A stretch of DNA of 46,289 nucleotides, taken from Bryobacteraceae bacterium. Its GTDB lineage: Bacteria > Acidobacteriota > Terriglobia > Bryobacterales > Bryobacteraceae. Of the stretch, positions 30,365 to 38,615 are shown piece by piece; the first letter of the stretch is position 1, and the number at the start of each line of letters is the position of its first letter. Under the pieces are notes generated by a model. The model saw nothing but the letters and a program-made list of their open reading frames with translations, had not been told where the DNA came from and ran no database searches. Position numbers and translations under genes: made by a program. The stretch is from assembly GCA_030039005.1 (NCBI GenBank), contig JASHQT010000469.1:1-46289 (forward strand). Direction: 5' to 3'.

Positions 30365-31984
30365 ATGAAAGCTACGTTTTTCACGCGTTTTGGCTTAGCG
30401 GGATTGAGCGCCGGCGCGTGGCTGTGCGTCGCATCCGCGCAGTCGGTCGTCCCGCCGGGTCCACAGCCCGGCTCTCCACAGCCCGGCTCTCCACAGCCCG
30501 GCTCTTCACAGCCCAGCTCTTCACAGCCCAGCTCTTCACAGCCCATCTATCGGGTGACGGTAGTTTCACGCAGTTTGGAAGCCGTCAATTACGAACATCA
30601 AGGAGGCCCGACTCCCATCGACTTCGTGGGCACCGTCCTCATGCCCCACGCCAAGGGCACGGCGATCGTGGAAAACCATCGCGGCAGCACGTCGATCGAC
30701 GCGAAGTTCGATCACCTGGAAGCACCCACGCGCTACGGGCGCGAATACTTGACCTACGTCTTGTGGGCCATCTCGCCCGAGGGCCGTCCCAAGAATCTGG
30801 GCGAGGTGCTGGTGGATTCCTCCGACCACGCGCACGTGAAAGTCACCACGGATTTGCAGGCGTTCGGACTGATCCTCACGGCCGAGCCGTATTACTCGGT
30901 GACCATCCCGAGCGATGTGGTGGTGGCTGAAAACGTGGTACGGCCCGACACGATTGGAGCGCGCGAGGAAGTGACCGCGAAATATGAATTGATGCCGCGC
31001 GGCCAATACACGCTGAACATCCAGCCGGCGCAGCTCCAAAATTTCGGGGCCGCGGGTCCCAAGGTCTCCTACGACCGCTACGAAGCCGTTCTCGAGCTGT
31101 ATCAAGCGGAAAATGCCGTGCAGATCGCGCGATCGCTGGGCGCCGATCAGTATGCCCCGGAAACGATGGGCAAAGCCGAGGCGCTGCTCTCACAGGCGCA
31201 AGATATGGACGCGCGGCGAATGGATCCGCATGCCATCGTGTCCACGGCGCGTGAAGCGGCCCAGATGGCCGAGGACGCGCGCACGATTGCGGTGAAGCGC
31301 AGCGCGCAGGCGCAACAGGCCGGGCAGGTCCAGCAGGGCGAAATTTTCCGCGAGCACCAGGCCGCGGCGGCCGCGGAAGCCGATGCCGCCCGGGCTCGCG
31401 CGGATGAAGAAGCCGAACGCGCGCGCGCCGACGCCGCCGAAGCCCACGCGCAGGCAGTGGAGCAGGCCGCGGCGGCTCCGCTTCCGCCTCCGCCGGCCGC
31501 CAATATCATTGTGGTCCCGCAAGGCCTTCCCAACCAAGCGCAGCGCCAGCTTCGAACGCAGCTCCTCGCGCAGCTTGGCGGCACTCTGACGACGCGCGAC
31601 ACGCCGCGTGGGATCGTGGTGACACTCAATGAATCCATGTGGGAGTCAGGCGGCGGGTTGCGCCCGGAAGCGGGCCGGCGTCTGGCCGGTGTCGCGGCGG
31701 TTTTGGCGGGCCATCCGGGTTTGACGGCACGCGTGGAAGGTTACAACGACTCGGAAGGGCAATCCGAACAGCATGCGCAAGACGTACGTTCCACGCTGGT
31801 AGCGCAAGGCGCGAACCCCGGCGCGGTGGTGGCGATCGGATACGGCAACTCGCGGCCCATTGCGTCGAACGCGACCGCCGCGGGTCGCGAGCAGAATCGG
31901 CGCGTAGAGATCGTCATCGCTGGGCCGAGCATCGGCGCCCGCGCGCTGTGGGACCGCTCTTATCCGCTGACGTCCCGCCGCTAG
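30365..31984 (+). CDS. OmpA-family protein with Pro/Ser repeat linker
   Basis: A 539-residue envelope protein. A signal peptide ending ASA at residue 25 is followed by a Pro/Gln/Ser-rich linker made of a five-residue repeat (PQPGS, later SQPSS). A beta-rich domain covers about 60-230. A helical DUF4398-like stretch at about 240-320 (YQAENAVQIARSLGADQYAP) runs into an Ala/Glu/Arg coiled coil to about 370. The C-terminal 130 residues are the OmpA peptidoglycan-binding domain: VEGYNDSEGQ, then VAIGYGNSRPIASN and GREQNRRVEIVI, with the conserved Asp and Arg that grip diaminopimelate. It probably ties the outer membrane or periplasm to the cell wall. The OmpA gene ends four bases before the convergent permease gene. 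Confidence 0.9.
   Translation: MKATFFTRFGLAGLSAGAWLCVASAQSVVPPGPQPGSPQPGSPQPGSSQPSSSQPSSSQPIYRVTVVSRSLEAVNYEHQGGPTPIDFVGTVLMPHAKGTAIVENHRGSTSIDAKFDHLEAPTRYGREYLTYVLWAISPEGRPKNLGEVLVDSSDHAHVKVTTDLQAFGLILTAEPYYSVTIPSDVVVAENVVRPDTIGAREEVTAKYELMPRGQYTLNIQPAQLQNFGAAGPKVSYDRYEAVLELYQAENAVQIARSLGADQYAPETMGKAEALLSQAQDMDARRMDPHAIVSTAREAAQMAEDARTIAVKRSAQAQQAGQVQQGEIFREHQAAAAAEADAARARADEEAERARADAAEAHAQAVEQAAAAPLPPPPAANIIVVPQGLPNQAQRQLRTQLLAQLGGTLTTRDTPRGIVVTLNESMWESGGGLRPEAGRRLAGVAAVLAGHPGLTARVEGYNDSEGQSEQHAQDVRSTLVAQGANPGAVVAIGYGNSRPIASNATAAGREQNRRVEIVIAGPSIGARALWDRSYPLTSRR
30461..30544 (+). repeat. 15-base tandem repeat, 5.6 copies, inside the OmpA-family gene
   Basis: Copies start at 30461, 30476, 30491, 30506 and 30521, with a partial copy to 30544. 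The first three read CCACAGCCCGGCTCT and the later ones TCACAGCCCAGCTCT. The unit length is a multiple of three, so copy-number change would lengthen or shorten the linker without breaking the frame. Confidence 0.92.
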
Positions 31985-31988
31985 CGGC

Positions 31989-34538
31989 TTATTCGTAACG
32001 CAAGGCGCTCATGGCATCGATGCGGCTGGCGCGCGACGCAGGAATAACGCCCGCCGCGCAAGCCACCAGCGCCAAGCCGAGCGCCGCGAGCGCAACCGTC
32101 ACCGGATCGTGCGAGCTGACGCCGTAAAGCTGGGTCTGAACAAATTTCGCTAGAATCCACGCGCCCGTAAGCCCGGCGGCCAATCCGATGGCCAGCAGCA
32201 CGAGCACCTCCTGCATCACCATCCAGATCACATCGCGCTGAAACGCACCCAGCGCCATGCGAATCCCGATCTCGCGCGTCCGGCGGGCGACGGTATAGGC
32301 CATCACGCCGTACAGCCCAATCACGGCGAGCAAAGTGGCGAGGAAACCGAAAACCGCCGACAGGCTTGCGATCAGACGTTCGATCAACAAGGAGTTCGAG
32401 ATCTGCTCCTCCATCGTTCGCATGCCATACACAGGGATGTTCGAATCCATGGCTCGCACGTGGGCGCGTACGGCCGAGAGAAACTGGTTGGGATCCATCG
32501 TGGTTCGTGCATAGACGGTCATGCCGGTGGTGTGATTCCCAGCCAAGTAAGGCAGAAACATCTGGGGTTGGATTTCGTCGCGGAGGTTGGTGTATTTGAT
32601 GTCTTTCACGACGCCGATAATTTCCATGTCGGTCTTGGTTCCCGGATCGATGCCATATCCGACATGGCGTCCGATCGAATTGGAGACCGAGCCAAAGAAT
32701 CGCTTGGCAAACTTCTCATTGACAATCGCCACGCGCGGGACCATATCGTCCGGCTTCTCGTCGTGCTGCACCATTTGCGTGTCGTTTGCGGTGAAATTGC
32801 GGCCCGCCAGCAGCGGCACGCCCAGAGTACCGAAATACCCGGGGCCAATATAGTTCATGAAGGCATCGGGCACTTCGGTGGGCTTGGCTTGGTAGCCTTC
32901 GATGGTGAACCAGCTATCGGACTCGTTCTGTTCCAGGATTCGAATGCCCGCCAGCCCCACCGATCGCACGCCCGGAAGCGCGCTCAAATCCGCCGTGAGC
33001 TGGCGATAGAAGATCTTGGTGCGCTCATCGCTGTAGCCGTTCAGTGAGGGATCGAGCTCAAACGCCACCAGGTTGCCCGTGTTAAATCCCGGCCCCATAT
33101 CGCGCAGGTTTCGCAAACTGCGAATGAATAGGCCCGCGCCAATCAACAGCAGGAGCGATAGCATCACCTGCGCGGCCACCAAAACCTTGCGAACGCGCAC
33201 GTGCGTCCCGCCGCCCACCACCCCGCCCACGGTGTCCTTGAGGGTCGGCGCGACATCGGGCTTGGTGGACTGCATCGCGGGCACCAGCCCGAAGATCACA
33301 CCCGTGAGCAACGAGACTGCGATGGCGAAGCCGAGAATGGTGAAATCCGGGACCGTGGATAGCTTCATTGAGTATTCATCGATATCCGACGGCAGGGAGG
33401 CGAGTAGCGCGCGATCCGTCCAAAAGGCGAGCAGCAGGCCCAGAAGGCCGCCGCCGATGGAAAGCAGGAGGCTTTCGACCAAGAGCTGCCGTACAATTCG
33501 CAGGCGCCCCGCTCCGATGGCCAGCCGGATCGCGATCTCCTTCTGCCGCGAAGCGCCGCGCGCGATCAGCAGCCCGGCGACATTGGCGCAGGCGATCAGC
33601 AATACGCCCCCGGTCAACGCCATCAGCATCCACAGCGGAGTTTTCAGGATTTCACGGGAGTAGGAGTTGCCCTGCCCGCCGGGAAGCACTTGAATCACGT
33701 TCTGCAAGAACCGCGCGCGCACCGCATCGGTGGCCTTGTTGAACGCCGCCTGTTTGACTTCCATCTCCAGCATGGAGTGGAACAAGGGCTGCAGCGACGC
33801 TTGCGCCCGGATGCGCGAGACGCCTGGCCTCAGGCGTCCGAACACCTGCACCCACCGCGTGCGCCGGTTGTGAAAGTCCATTTCCTCATTCAATTGCGGC
33901 ATCAGCGCGGGGCGCATCATTACCGGGACAAAAATCTGCGTCGTGTTGCCGGGGTCCACGCCATCGAAATCCTTTTGCGCCACGCCGACTACGGTGAAGT
34001 TATGGCTGTTCACCACGATTGTTTTCCCGACGATCGACGGATCGCGCGCAAAGCGCGATTGCCAGTAGGCGTAGCTCAGCACTGCGATGGGATGCCCATC
34101 CGGGACTCGATTGTCGTCCGGCGTAAACGTGCGGCCGATCGCGGCTTGGACGCCCAGCACCGGAAAATACGTTCCCGAGACGAATTCGCCCCGCGCCCGC
34201 TCGGTAGAACCGTTGAATCCTACGCCAAACAGTTGCTCGAACCGGCAGAACATGCCGGTGAAAACCGAGTTGTGGGTCGAGAAATCCTCGTACATGGGGT
34301 AGGAAAGCGAGTTCATCCCCCAGTTGTCGCCATAATGGAAGCCCTCCATGTGCAGGAGGACCAGCTCCTGCGGATTCTTTACCGGCATCAGCCGCAGCAA
34401 AACCTGATCGAGGAGGGTGAAGATCGCGGTGTTCGCGCCGATGCCAAGCGCCAGTGACACCAAGGCTACAATCGTGAACACCGGCGACTTTCGAAACGCC
34501 CGTAAGGCGAATTGCACATCCTTTCCGATAGAGCGCAT
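31989..34538 (-). CDS. MacB-like ABC permease of the acidobacterial orphan type
   Basis: An 849-residue membrane protein with two MacB/FtsX halves: N-terminal MacB_PCD domain (GIGANTAIFTLLDQVLLR, then YFPVLGVQAAIGRTFTPDDN), a first FtsX block near 285-420 (ANVAGLLIARGASRQKEIAIRLAIGA), a second periplasmic domain (about 460-700) and a second FtsX block at the C-terminus (YTVARRTREIGIRMALGA). The duplicated permease without an ATPase partner matches the acidobacterial duplicated orphan permease family (TIGR03434-type). No MacB ATPase or HlyD-type adaptor is nearby. These proteins are multiplied in Solibacter; the substrate is unknown. A 60-residue gene sits 74 bases upstream on the same strand and may be co-transcribed. 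Confidence 0.93.
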   Translation of the reverse strand: MRSIGKDVQFALRAFRKSPVFTIVALVSLALGIGANTAIFTLLDQVLLRLMPVKNPQELVLLHMEGFHYGDNWGMNSLSYPMYEDFSTHNSVFTGMFCRFEQLFGVGFNGSTERARGEFVSGTYFPVLGVQAAIGRTFTPDDNRVPDGHPIAVLSYAYWQSRFARDPSIVGKTIVVNSHNFTVVGVAQKDFDGVDPGNTTQIFVPVMMRPALMPQLNEEMDFHNRRTRWVQVFGRLRPGVSRIRAQASLQPLFHSMLEMEVKQAAFNKATDAVRARFLQNVIQVLPGGQGNSYSREILKTPLWMLMALTGGVLLIACANVAGLLIARGASRQKEIAIRLAIGAGRLRIVRQLLVESLLLSIGGGLLGLLLAFWTDRALLASLPSDIDEYSMKLSTVPDFTILGFAIAVSLLTGVIFGLVPAMQSTKPDVAPTLKDTVGGVVGGGTHVRVRKVLVAAQVMLSLLLLIGAGLFIRSLRNLRDMGPGFNTGNLVAFELDPSLNGYSDERTKIFYRQLTADLSALPGVRSVGLAGIRILEQNESDSWFTIEGYQAKPTEVPDAFMNYIGPGYFGTLGVPLLAGRNFTANDTQMVQHDEKPDDMVPRVAIVNEKFAKRFFGSVSNSIGRHVGYGIDPGTKTDMEIIGVVKDIKYTNLRDEIQPQMFLPYLAGNHTTGMTVYARTTMDPNQFLSAVRAHVRAMDSNIPVYGMRTMEEQISNSLLIERLIASLSAVFGFLATLLAVIGLYGVMAYTVARRTREIGIRMALGAFQRDVIWMVMQEVLVLLAIGLAAGLTGAWILAKFVQTQLYGVSSHDPVTVALAALGLALVACAAGVIPASRASRIDAMSALRYE

Positions 34539-34612
34539 CGCATCTTAGACTACGATGCGCGGGGTTGGTTAGTTCGCATGAATTGGCCCGGCGAAAGCGG
34601 GCAGACTCGCGA

Positions 34613-34795
34613 TCAGTGATCGCAGCCGGATTTCGATTCGGACATCTTTGCCTTGGCAGCGCTGCTGAGTTGGACAGAATCTTCACCGCCCGACGGCGGT
34701 TTCGATTGGCTGGTGCTTTGAGTCTGGGCCTGGGGTTGCGCCGCGGACTGAGCTTGCGTCACGGAAGACACGGGACCTGACACTGGACCTAGCAT
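34613..34795 (-). CDS. small Gln/Ser-rich protein of unknown function
   Basis: A 60-residue open frame starting at ATG 34795, six bases after AAAGGAG at 34802-34808, which is one of the best ribosome sites in the window. The frame continues upstream to 34966, but that part has no start signal. The product is polar and probably unfolded (VTQAQSAAQPQAQTQS), with an end DSVQLSSAAKAKMSESKS that recalls the D-V-LS-A pattern in short FlgM-like proteins. It has no membrane segment or signal peptide. It is followed by the orphan permease gene on the same strand. The function is unknown, but the ribosome site argues that it is real. Confidence 0.6.
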   Translation of the reverse strand: MLGPVSGPVSSVTQAQSAAQPQAQTQSTSQSKPPSGGEDSVQLSSAAKAKMSESKSGCDH

Positions 34796-34801
34796 GGGGA
34801 A

Positions 34802-34808
34802 CTCCTTT
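34802..34808 (-). promoter_or_regulatory. strong ribosome binding site of the 60-residue gene
   Basis: On the minus strand AAAGGAG, then six bases, then ATG at 34795. It is the main reason to accept this short gene and its start. Confidence 0.65.
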
Positions 34809-34823
34809 GGAATCCCATATCGC

Positions 34824-34906
34824 CGGGCGTGCCGAAACCTTGAGAAGCGTTGTACTTCGCCCGATAGGTCGATGATTCGCCGCAGGGCGGGTTTTGAAAC
34901 CGCCCT
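34824..34906 (-). other. paired inverted repeats in the leader of the 60-residue gene
   Basis: Two stems lie in the 238-base divergent gap. The inner one pairs 34824-34829 with 34858-34863 (CGGGCG with CGCCCG) and ends about 15 bases before the ribosome site. The outer one pairs 34884-34890 with 34900-34906 (AGGGCGG with CCGCCCT) around a GTTTTGAAA loop. They could be a structured leader or an operator. I do not match them to a known riboswitch. Confidence 0.35.
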
Positions 34907-35033
34907 ATCCTCTAGGGCGCTTTCGCCATCCGTCCTAGGCGGAACCACCCGGCTGGAGTCGCCCATTCAGTCTAATCGCCCCCGCCGCTCCAGCCGATTC
35001 ACTTCCAGCAGCCCAAATGCCCGGAGTTTGCTC

Positions 35034-35750
35034 TTGAATCTGGCCCAATTACTTCACGCCAATTCGCTGATGGCGCTCGCGTTTCTGGTCTGTCTGGCGA
35101 CCATTTTGTGGTGCATTTTGTTGGCGCGCCGGCAACGCAATGGGCTCGATAAGCTTCTAACCGCGCTGCTCGGATTCATTGCCGTGTATCAGGCCTTGCG
35201 TGTCCTGAGAGACTCCGGCGTCGCGCCGTTCACGCACTTCCGGACCATGGAGGGCTGGGTGGATCTGGCCAGCGCGTGCCTGTATTTGGTGGCCGCTTTC
35301 ATCCTGAAGACCTCGAGTATCGACCGCGTTGCCACGAAGGTTCATCTTCGGCTGGTGGAAGCGGAATTGGGGGAAAGCGACGAGCGGGTTCTCGATCGAG
35401 GCGGCACGGTCCTGGCTGGCTTGGGGGATTTGGGTCACGCGCTCCAGGACTCGTCGCCGCTGGCAATCTTTACCACCGACGCGCATGGGGTGGTCACCTA
35501 TTGGAATTCAGCCGCTGAACATCTGCTAGGTTGGACGCGCTCGGAACTCCTGGGCCGGCAGCTTCCCTTCGATCCGGCGGGTCCGATCCAAGCCCGGAAT
35601 GGGCGCTTCCTGGATGCCGCGGTGTGGATGTCGCCCATTCGTTCCGCGCATGGGCAGCCCGCGGGAAATATCGTGATCGCAGCGGGAAATGCCGCGCTGC
35701 GCCGGGCGGGGCTGGAATTCGCCGCGGCGAAATCGGCGACGGATCGCTAA
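35034..35750 (+). CDS. membrane PAS-domain protein without output domain
   Basis: A protein of about 238 residues. Two or three N-terminal hydrophobic helices (ALAFLVCLATILWCILLA, then LLTALLGFIAVYQAL and DLASACLYLVAAFIL) anchor it in the membrane. A short charged linker follows, then a PAS domain (SSPLAIFTTDAHGVVTYWNSAAEHLLGW, then LLGRQLPFDP) that ends near the C-terminus. No kinase, GGDEF or DNA-binding domain is attached, and the frame ends cleanly. The start is uncertain: I take TTG at 35034 because GGAG stands seven bases upstream; an ATG at 35070 is in frame and would keep all helices. It converges with the STK-REC-LytTR gene 102 bases away, so a link with that signalling operon is possible but unproven. 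Confidence 0.65.
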   Translation: MNLAQLLHANSLMALAFLVCLATILWCILLARRQRNGLDKLLTALLGFIAVYQALRVLRDSGVAPFTHFRTMEGWVDLASACLYLVAAFILKTSSIDRVATKVHLRLVEAELGESDERVLDRGGTVLAGLGDLGHALQDSSPLAIFTTDAHGVVTYWNSAAEHLLGWTRSELLGRQLPFDPAGPIQARNGRFLDAAVWMSPIRSAHGQPAGNIVIAAGNAALRRAGLEFAAAKSATDR

Positions 35751-35826
35751 TCGTCTTCTATTGAGGAACTCGCGCACAACGGACTCGCCTCGGAGCGGCC
35801 ATAGCGGAAGTTCCTCCTCGGATTTG

Positions 35827-35843
35827 GGCCGCGCTCGGCGGCC
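35827..35843. terminator. possible bidirectional hairpin between convergent genes
   Basis: GGCCGC at 35827-35832 pairs with GCGGCC at 35838-35843 around five bases. It lies between the stop of the PAS gene and the end of the STK-REC-LytTR gene. A looser 8-base inverted repeat, GAGGAACT with AGTTCCTC, lies at 35763-35770 and 35809-35816. No T-run follows, so factor-independent termination is doubtful. Confidence 0.3.
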
Positions 35844-35852
35844 TGTGCGCTT

Positions 35853-37535
35853 CTAATCGCCGAGCAGACTGCGCAAACGCTCATACCCGGCCCGGCTCAT
35901 CGGAAGCTGCGCGCCATCCGACAGCACCGCGACGCGGCTGTCCTTGGCATACGGCTCGATCTTCGCAATGCGTTCCACGTTGACGATCACGGAGCGATGG
36001 ATGCGCACAAAGCGGGCGGGGTCGAGCGCGGCTTCCAGGCTCGAAATGGTTTGCTCCTTCAGGTATGCCTTGCCCTGGCTGTGCAGGGAAACATAGTCGT
36101 CTTGCGCTTCCGCGTAATCCAGACGATCGACGGGGATGATATGAACGCGCGGACCCTCCTTCACCACAATGCGCTCGAGGAACTGTTGCGGGGGTCGCGC
36201 GGCGCGAGCGAGGTCCACCGCCGCGATCTTTCCTGCGGCTTCCTTCGGCGGGATCGTGCTGGGGACCGCTGTCTCGCCCAATGTTTTTTCTCCTAGCCTC
36301 TGCCGGGCGCGATCCAGCGCCTTTTGAAACCGCTCCAGGCTGAAGGGTTTCAATAGATAATCCACCGCATGTTGGTCAAAGGCGCGCATGGCGTACTCGT
36401 CGAACGCAGTGACGAAAATCACCGCGGCCCGCTCGCCGATCAACTCCAGAACCTCGAAGCCGTCCAGCTTGGGCATTTGCACGTCCAGGAACACGAGGTC
36501 GGGCTTTTTCTCGGCGATCGCCTTGACGGCCTCGAAGCCGTTCGAGCATTCGGCCACGATTTCGACGTCGGGGCTGGCGCCCAGGTACTCGTGCAACAGC
36601 GCCCGCGCCAGATCCTCATCGTCGACGATCGCGGCGGTCAACCGACGCGGCGCGGCGGTCACGGGACTGTCGGCGGCTCGGTCCCGCTCCAGGTTTCTCA
36701 AGTCCACCAACAGGTCGCGCGCGGATTGATAACGCCGCTCGCGGTCCTTTTCCAGGCACTTGCGCACGATGCGATCCAGCGCCTCGGGAATTTCGTAATT
36801 GAAGCGGGCGATCGATTCGGGCTGCGACCCCAGAATTCGCGCCATGGTCTCGGAAGGCGTCGCGCCCGCGAACGGAAGGCGCCCGGCGGCCATCTCATAC
36901 AGCACCACGCCCAGGCTGAACAGGTCCGTACGATGGTCCACTGCGCGGCCCAAAGCCTGCTCGGGGCTCATGTACGCCACGGTGCCCATCACCACGCCGG
37001 CGCCGGTTATCAACTGCGTTTCGTCGCCGCCGGTGGGCGCTTCCAGCTTGGCCAGCCCAAAATCCAGCACTTTCACATGCCCGCGCGGCGTCAGCATCAG
37101 ATTGGAGGGCTTAATGTCGCGATGCACGATTCCTTTGGAATGCGCGGCGTCCAAGGCGTCCGCTACCTGCGCGGCAATCGAGAGCAGTTCGGCAAGTGCG
37201 ATCGGGCTGCCGCGTAAGCGCGCGCTGAGCGGCTCACCCTCCACGTACTCCATCGCCAGGAAACGAAGGCCCGAGTCGTCTCCAATTTCATAGATGTGGG
37301 CGACGTTGGGATGGCTGAGCGCGGAAGCGAGCCTCGCCTCCCGGATGAAGCGCTGCATCCGCTCAGGGTCGCTGGCGAGATCGGCGGGCAAGACTTTCAA
37401 TGCGACTTGGCGGGCCAGGCGCGTGTCTTCGGCCAGATAGACGGCGCCCATCCCGCCTTCGCCCAGGCGCGAAACCACGCGATAATTTGCGACGTTCGCG
37501 CCCGGCGCGAGAGACTCCCTCACGCCCTCATGCAT
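35853..37535 (-). CDS. Ser/Thr protein kinase-receiver-LytTR fusion regulator
   Basis: A 560-residue protein joining three signalling domains. Residues 18-283 are a Hanks-type kinase with every key residue: glycine loop LGEGGMG (24-30), VALK lysine K47, HRD at 138-140 with K142 and N145, DFG at 158-160, and the APE-like MSPEQ near 189-193. Residues 300-412 are a receiver with acidic pair D305-D306, phospho-acceptor D351 (FLDVQMP), T376 and K396. After an Ala/Pro linker, residues 452-557 are a LytTR DNA-binding domain (RIVVKEGPRVHIIPVDRLDY, then RFVRIHRSVIVNV). There is no transmembrane segment. ATG 37535 lies one base after the histidine kinase stop; the frame continues upstream only as an out-of-frame reading of that gene. 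All domains are intact in one frame. It is last in the LiaF-like/LytS-like/regulator operon. Confidence 0.93.
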   Translation of the reverse strand: MHEGVRESLAPGANVANYRVVSRLGEGGMGAVYLAEDTRLARQVALKVLPADLASDPERMQRFIREARLASALSHPNVAHIYEIGDDSGLRFLAMEYVEGEPLSARLRGSPIALAELLSIAAQVADALDAAHSKGIVHRDIKPSNLMLTPRGHVKVLDFGLAKLEAPTGGDETQLITGAGVVMGTVAYMSPEQALGRAVDHRTDLFSLGVVLYEMAAGRLPFAGATPSETMARILGSQPESIARFNYEIPEALDRIVRKCLEKDRERRYQSARDLLVDLRNLERDRAADSPVTAAPRRLTAAIVDDEDLARALLHEYLGASPDVEIVAECSNGFEAVKAIAEKKPDLVFLDVQMPKLDGFEVLELIGERAAVIFVTAFDEYAMRAFDQHAVDYLLKPFSLERFQKALDRARQRLGEKTLGETAVPSTIPPKEAAGKIAAVDLARAARPPQQFLERIVVKEGPRVHIIPVDRLDYAEAQDDYVSLHSQGKAYLKEQTISSLEAALDPARFVRIHRSVIVNVERIAKIEPYAKDSRVAVLSDGAQLPMSRAGYERLRSLLGD

Positions 37536-37536
37536 A

Positions 37537-38595
37537 TCACACCTGCTCCAGGCAGGGCAGATCCAACTGCACGATGAAGCGATCTCCCGCCTCGGAGGTA
37601 TCCAGGCGGGCCGTATTTTCATAGATCGCACGCAGACGTTCGCGGACGTTGCGCAAACCGAGGCCGTGGCGTGAGGGGGCGGGCGATTCGCGGTCATACT
37701 CGTTGGAGATTTCCAGTTGCAGGCGGCCTGAGCCGCAATGCGCTTCGATGCGGATGCTTCCTCCCTCCACCAATCCCGCAATCCCGTGTTTGACGGCGTT
37801 CTCGACCAACGGCTGCAGCACCAGCGATGGAACCACGCAGCGCTCGCATTCGGGGTCGGCTTCAATTTCCACTTTGAGGCGCACGCCAAAACGCACACGC
37901 TCCACATCGAGATAAGCCTTGGCGAGCGCCAGCTCGTCCGCCAGCGTGATCCGCGGCTTCTCGCCCAGCTTGAGCGTGGTCCGCAGGAAATCCGACAGCT
38001 TGATGCACATGTCCCGGGCCCGCGCGCCATCCACCGTGGCGAGCGCGCTGATCGAGTTCAGGCTGTTGAACAGGAAGTGCGGATTGATCTGCGCCTTGAG
38101 CGCCTTCAATTCCGATTCCCTTGCCAGCGTTCGCGCCTCCTGCTCGCGTATTTCGGCTTCCTTGGAGGCGTCGACCAACTGCCACACATAATGCCGGCCT
38201 ACTGACAACATGTACAAGATCACGCCGATGCCACACAGGAGCGGAAGCAGCGGGCTGAGCCGTTCATTGAGATGCGGAAAGAAATAATGCCCAAACAGAA
38301 GACCGAGCCCTTTGGCTAGGACAATCCAGATGAGTCCCGCGAAAAGCGCGGCAGCGAAATGGTTGCCGAGTATCTTAAAAGCGGGAGTAGAGCCGATAGG
38401 CAGCACCCGGCACATGGGTCGCGGCGCGAGGGAAATCAAGTTGAAAATCAACGCCAGCGGCAGGCTGAGCGCTGCCGCCTCGCCCCAAGAGAGGCCCCCC
38501 AACATCACCGCCAGGTAGCCTAATAGCAAAGCCACGGGGATCCAGGCCAGAAGGTAAAGTATGAGCCTGGCTCGCCCGGTAGTCAGGGGAAGCAT
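37537..38595 (-). CDS. LytS/YehU-type sensor histidine kinase
   Basis: A 352-residue membrane kinase. About four hydrophobic helices (near 11-34, 37-57, 79-102 and 113-133) form a sensor without a large external domain, as in kinases that perceive a signal in or near the membrane. A short coiled coil (about 144-165) leads to the His_kinase domain: QINPHFLFNSLNSI with the phospho-acceptor H173, the N-box LQPLVENAVKHG (N266), and the glycine-rich HGLGLRNVRERL (310-321). This is the family that partners LytTR regulators, and one lies one base downstream. It starts 20 bases after the LiaF-like gene. No Shine-Dalgarno is seen before the ATG, which fits coupling within an operon. Confidence 0.93.
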   Translation of the reverse strand: MLPLTTGRARLILYLLAWIPVALLLGYLAVMLGGLSWGEAAALSLPLALIFNLISLAPRPMCRVLPIGSTPAFKILGNHFAAALFAGLIWIVLAKGLGLLFGHYFFPHLNERLSPLLPLLCGIGVILYMLSVGRHYVWQLVDASKEAEIREQEARTLARESELKALKAQINPHFLFNSLNSISALATVDGARARDMCIKLSDFLRTTLKLGEKPRITLADELALAKAYLDVERVRFGVRLKVEIEADPECERCVVPSLVLQPLVENAVKHGIAGLVEGGSIRIEAHCGSGRLQLEISNEYDRESPAPSRHGLGLRNVRERLRAIYENTARLDTSEAGDRFIVQLDLPCLEQV

Positions 38596-38615
38596 GGTCG
38601 ATTAATATACGCCGA

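Noticed and set aside
30461..30544. CRISPR array
   Set aside because: The 15-base units are directly joined without spacers and lie in frame inside a coding sequence.
37537..38030. N-terminal extension of the kinase-receiver-LytTR frame (165 extra residues)
   Set aside because: It is an out-of-frame reading of the histidine kinase gene, rich in Arg, Ser and Trp; the kinase domain begins just after ATG 37535.
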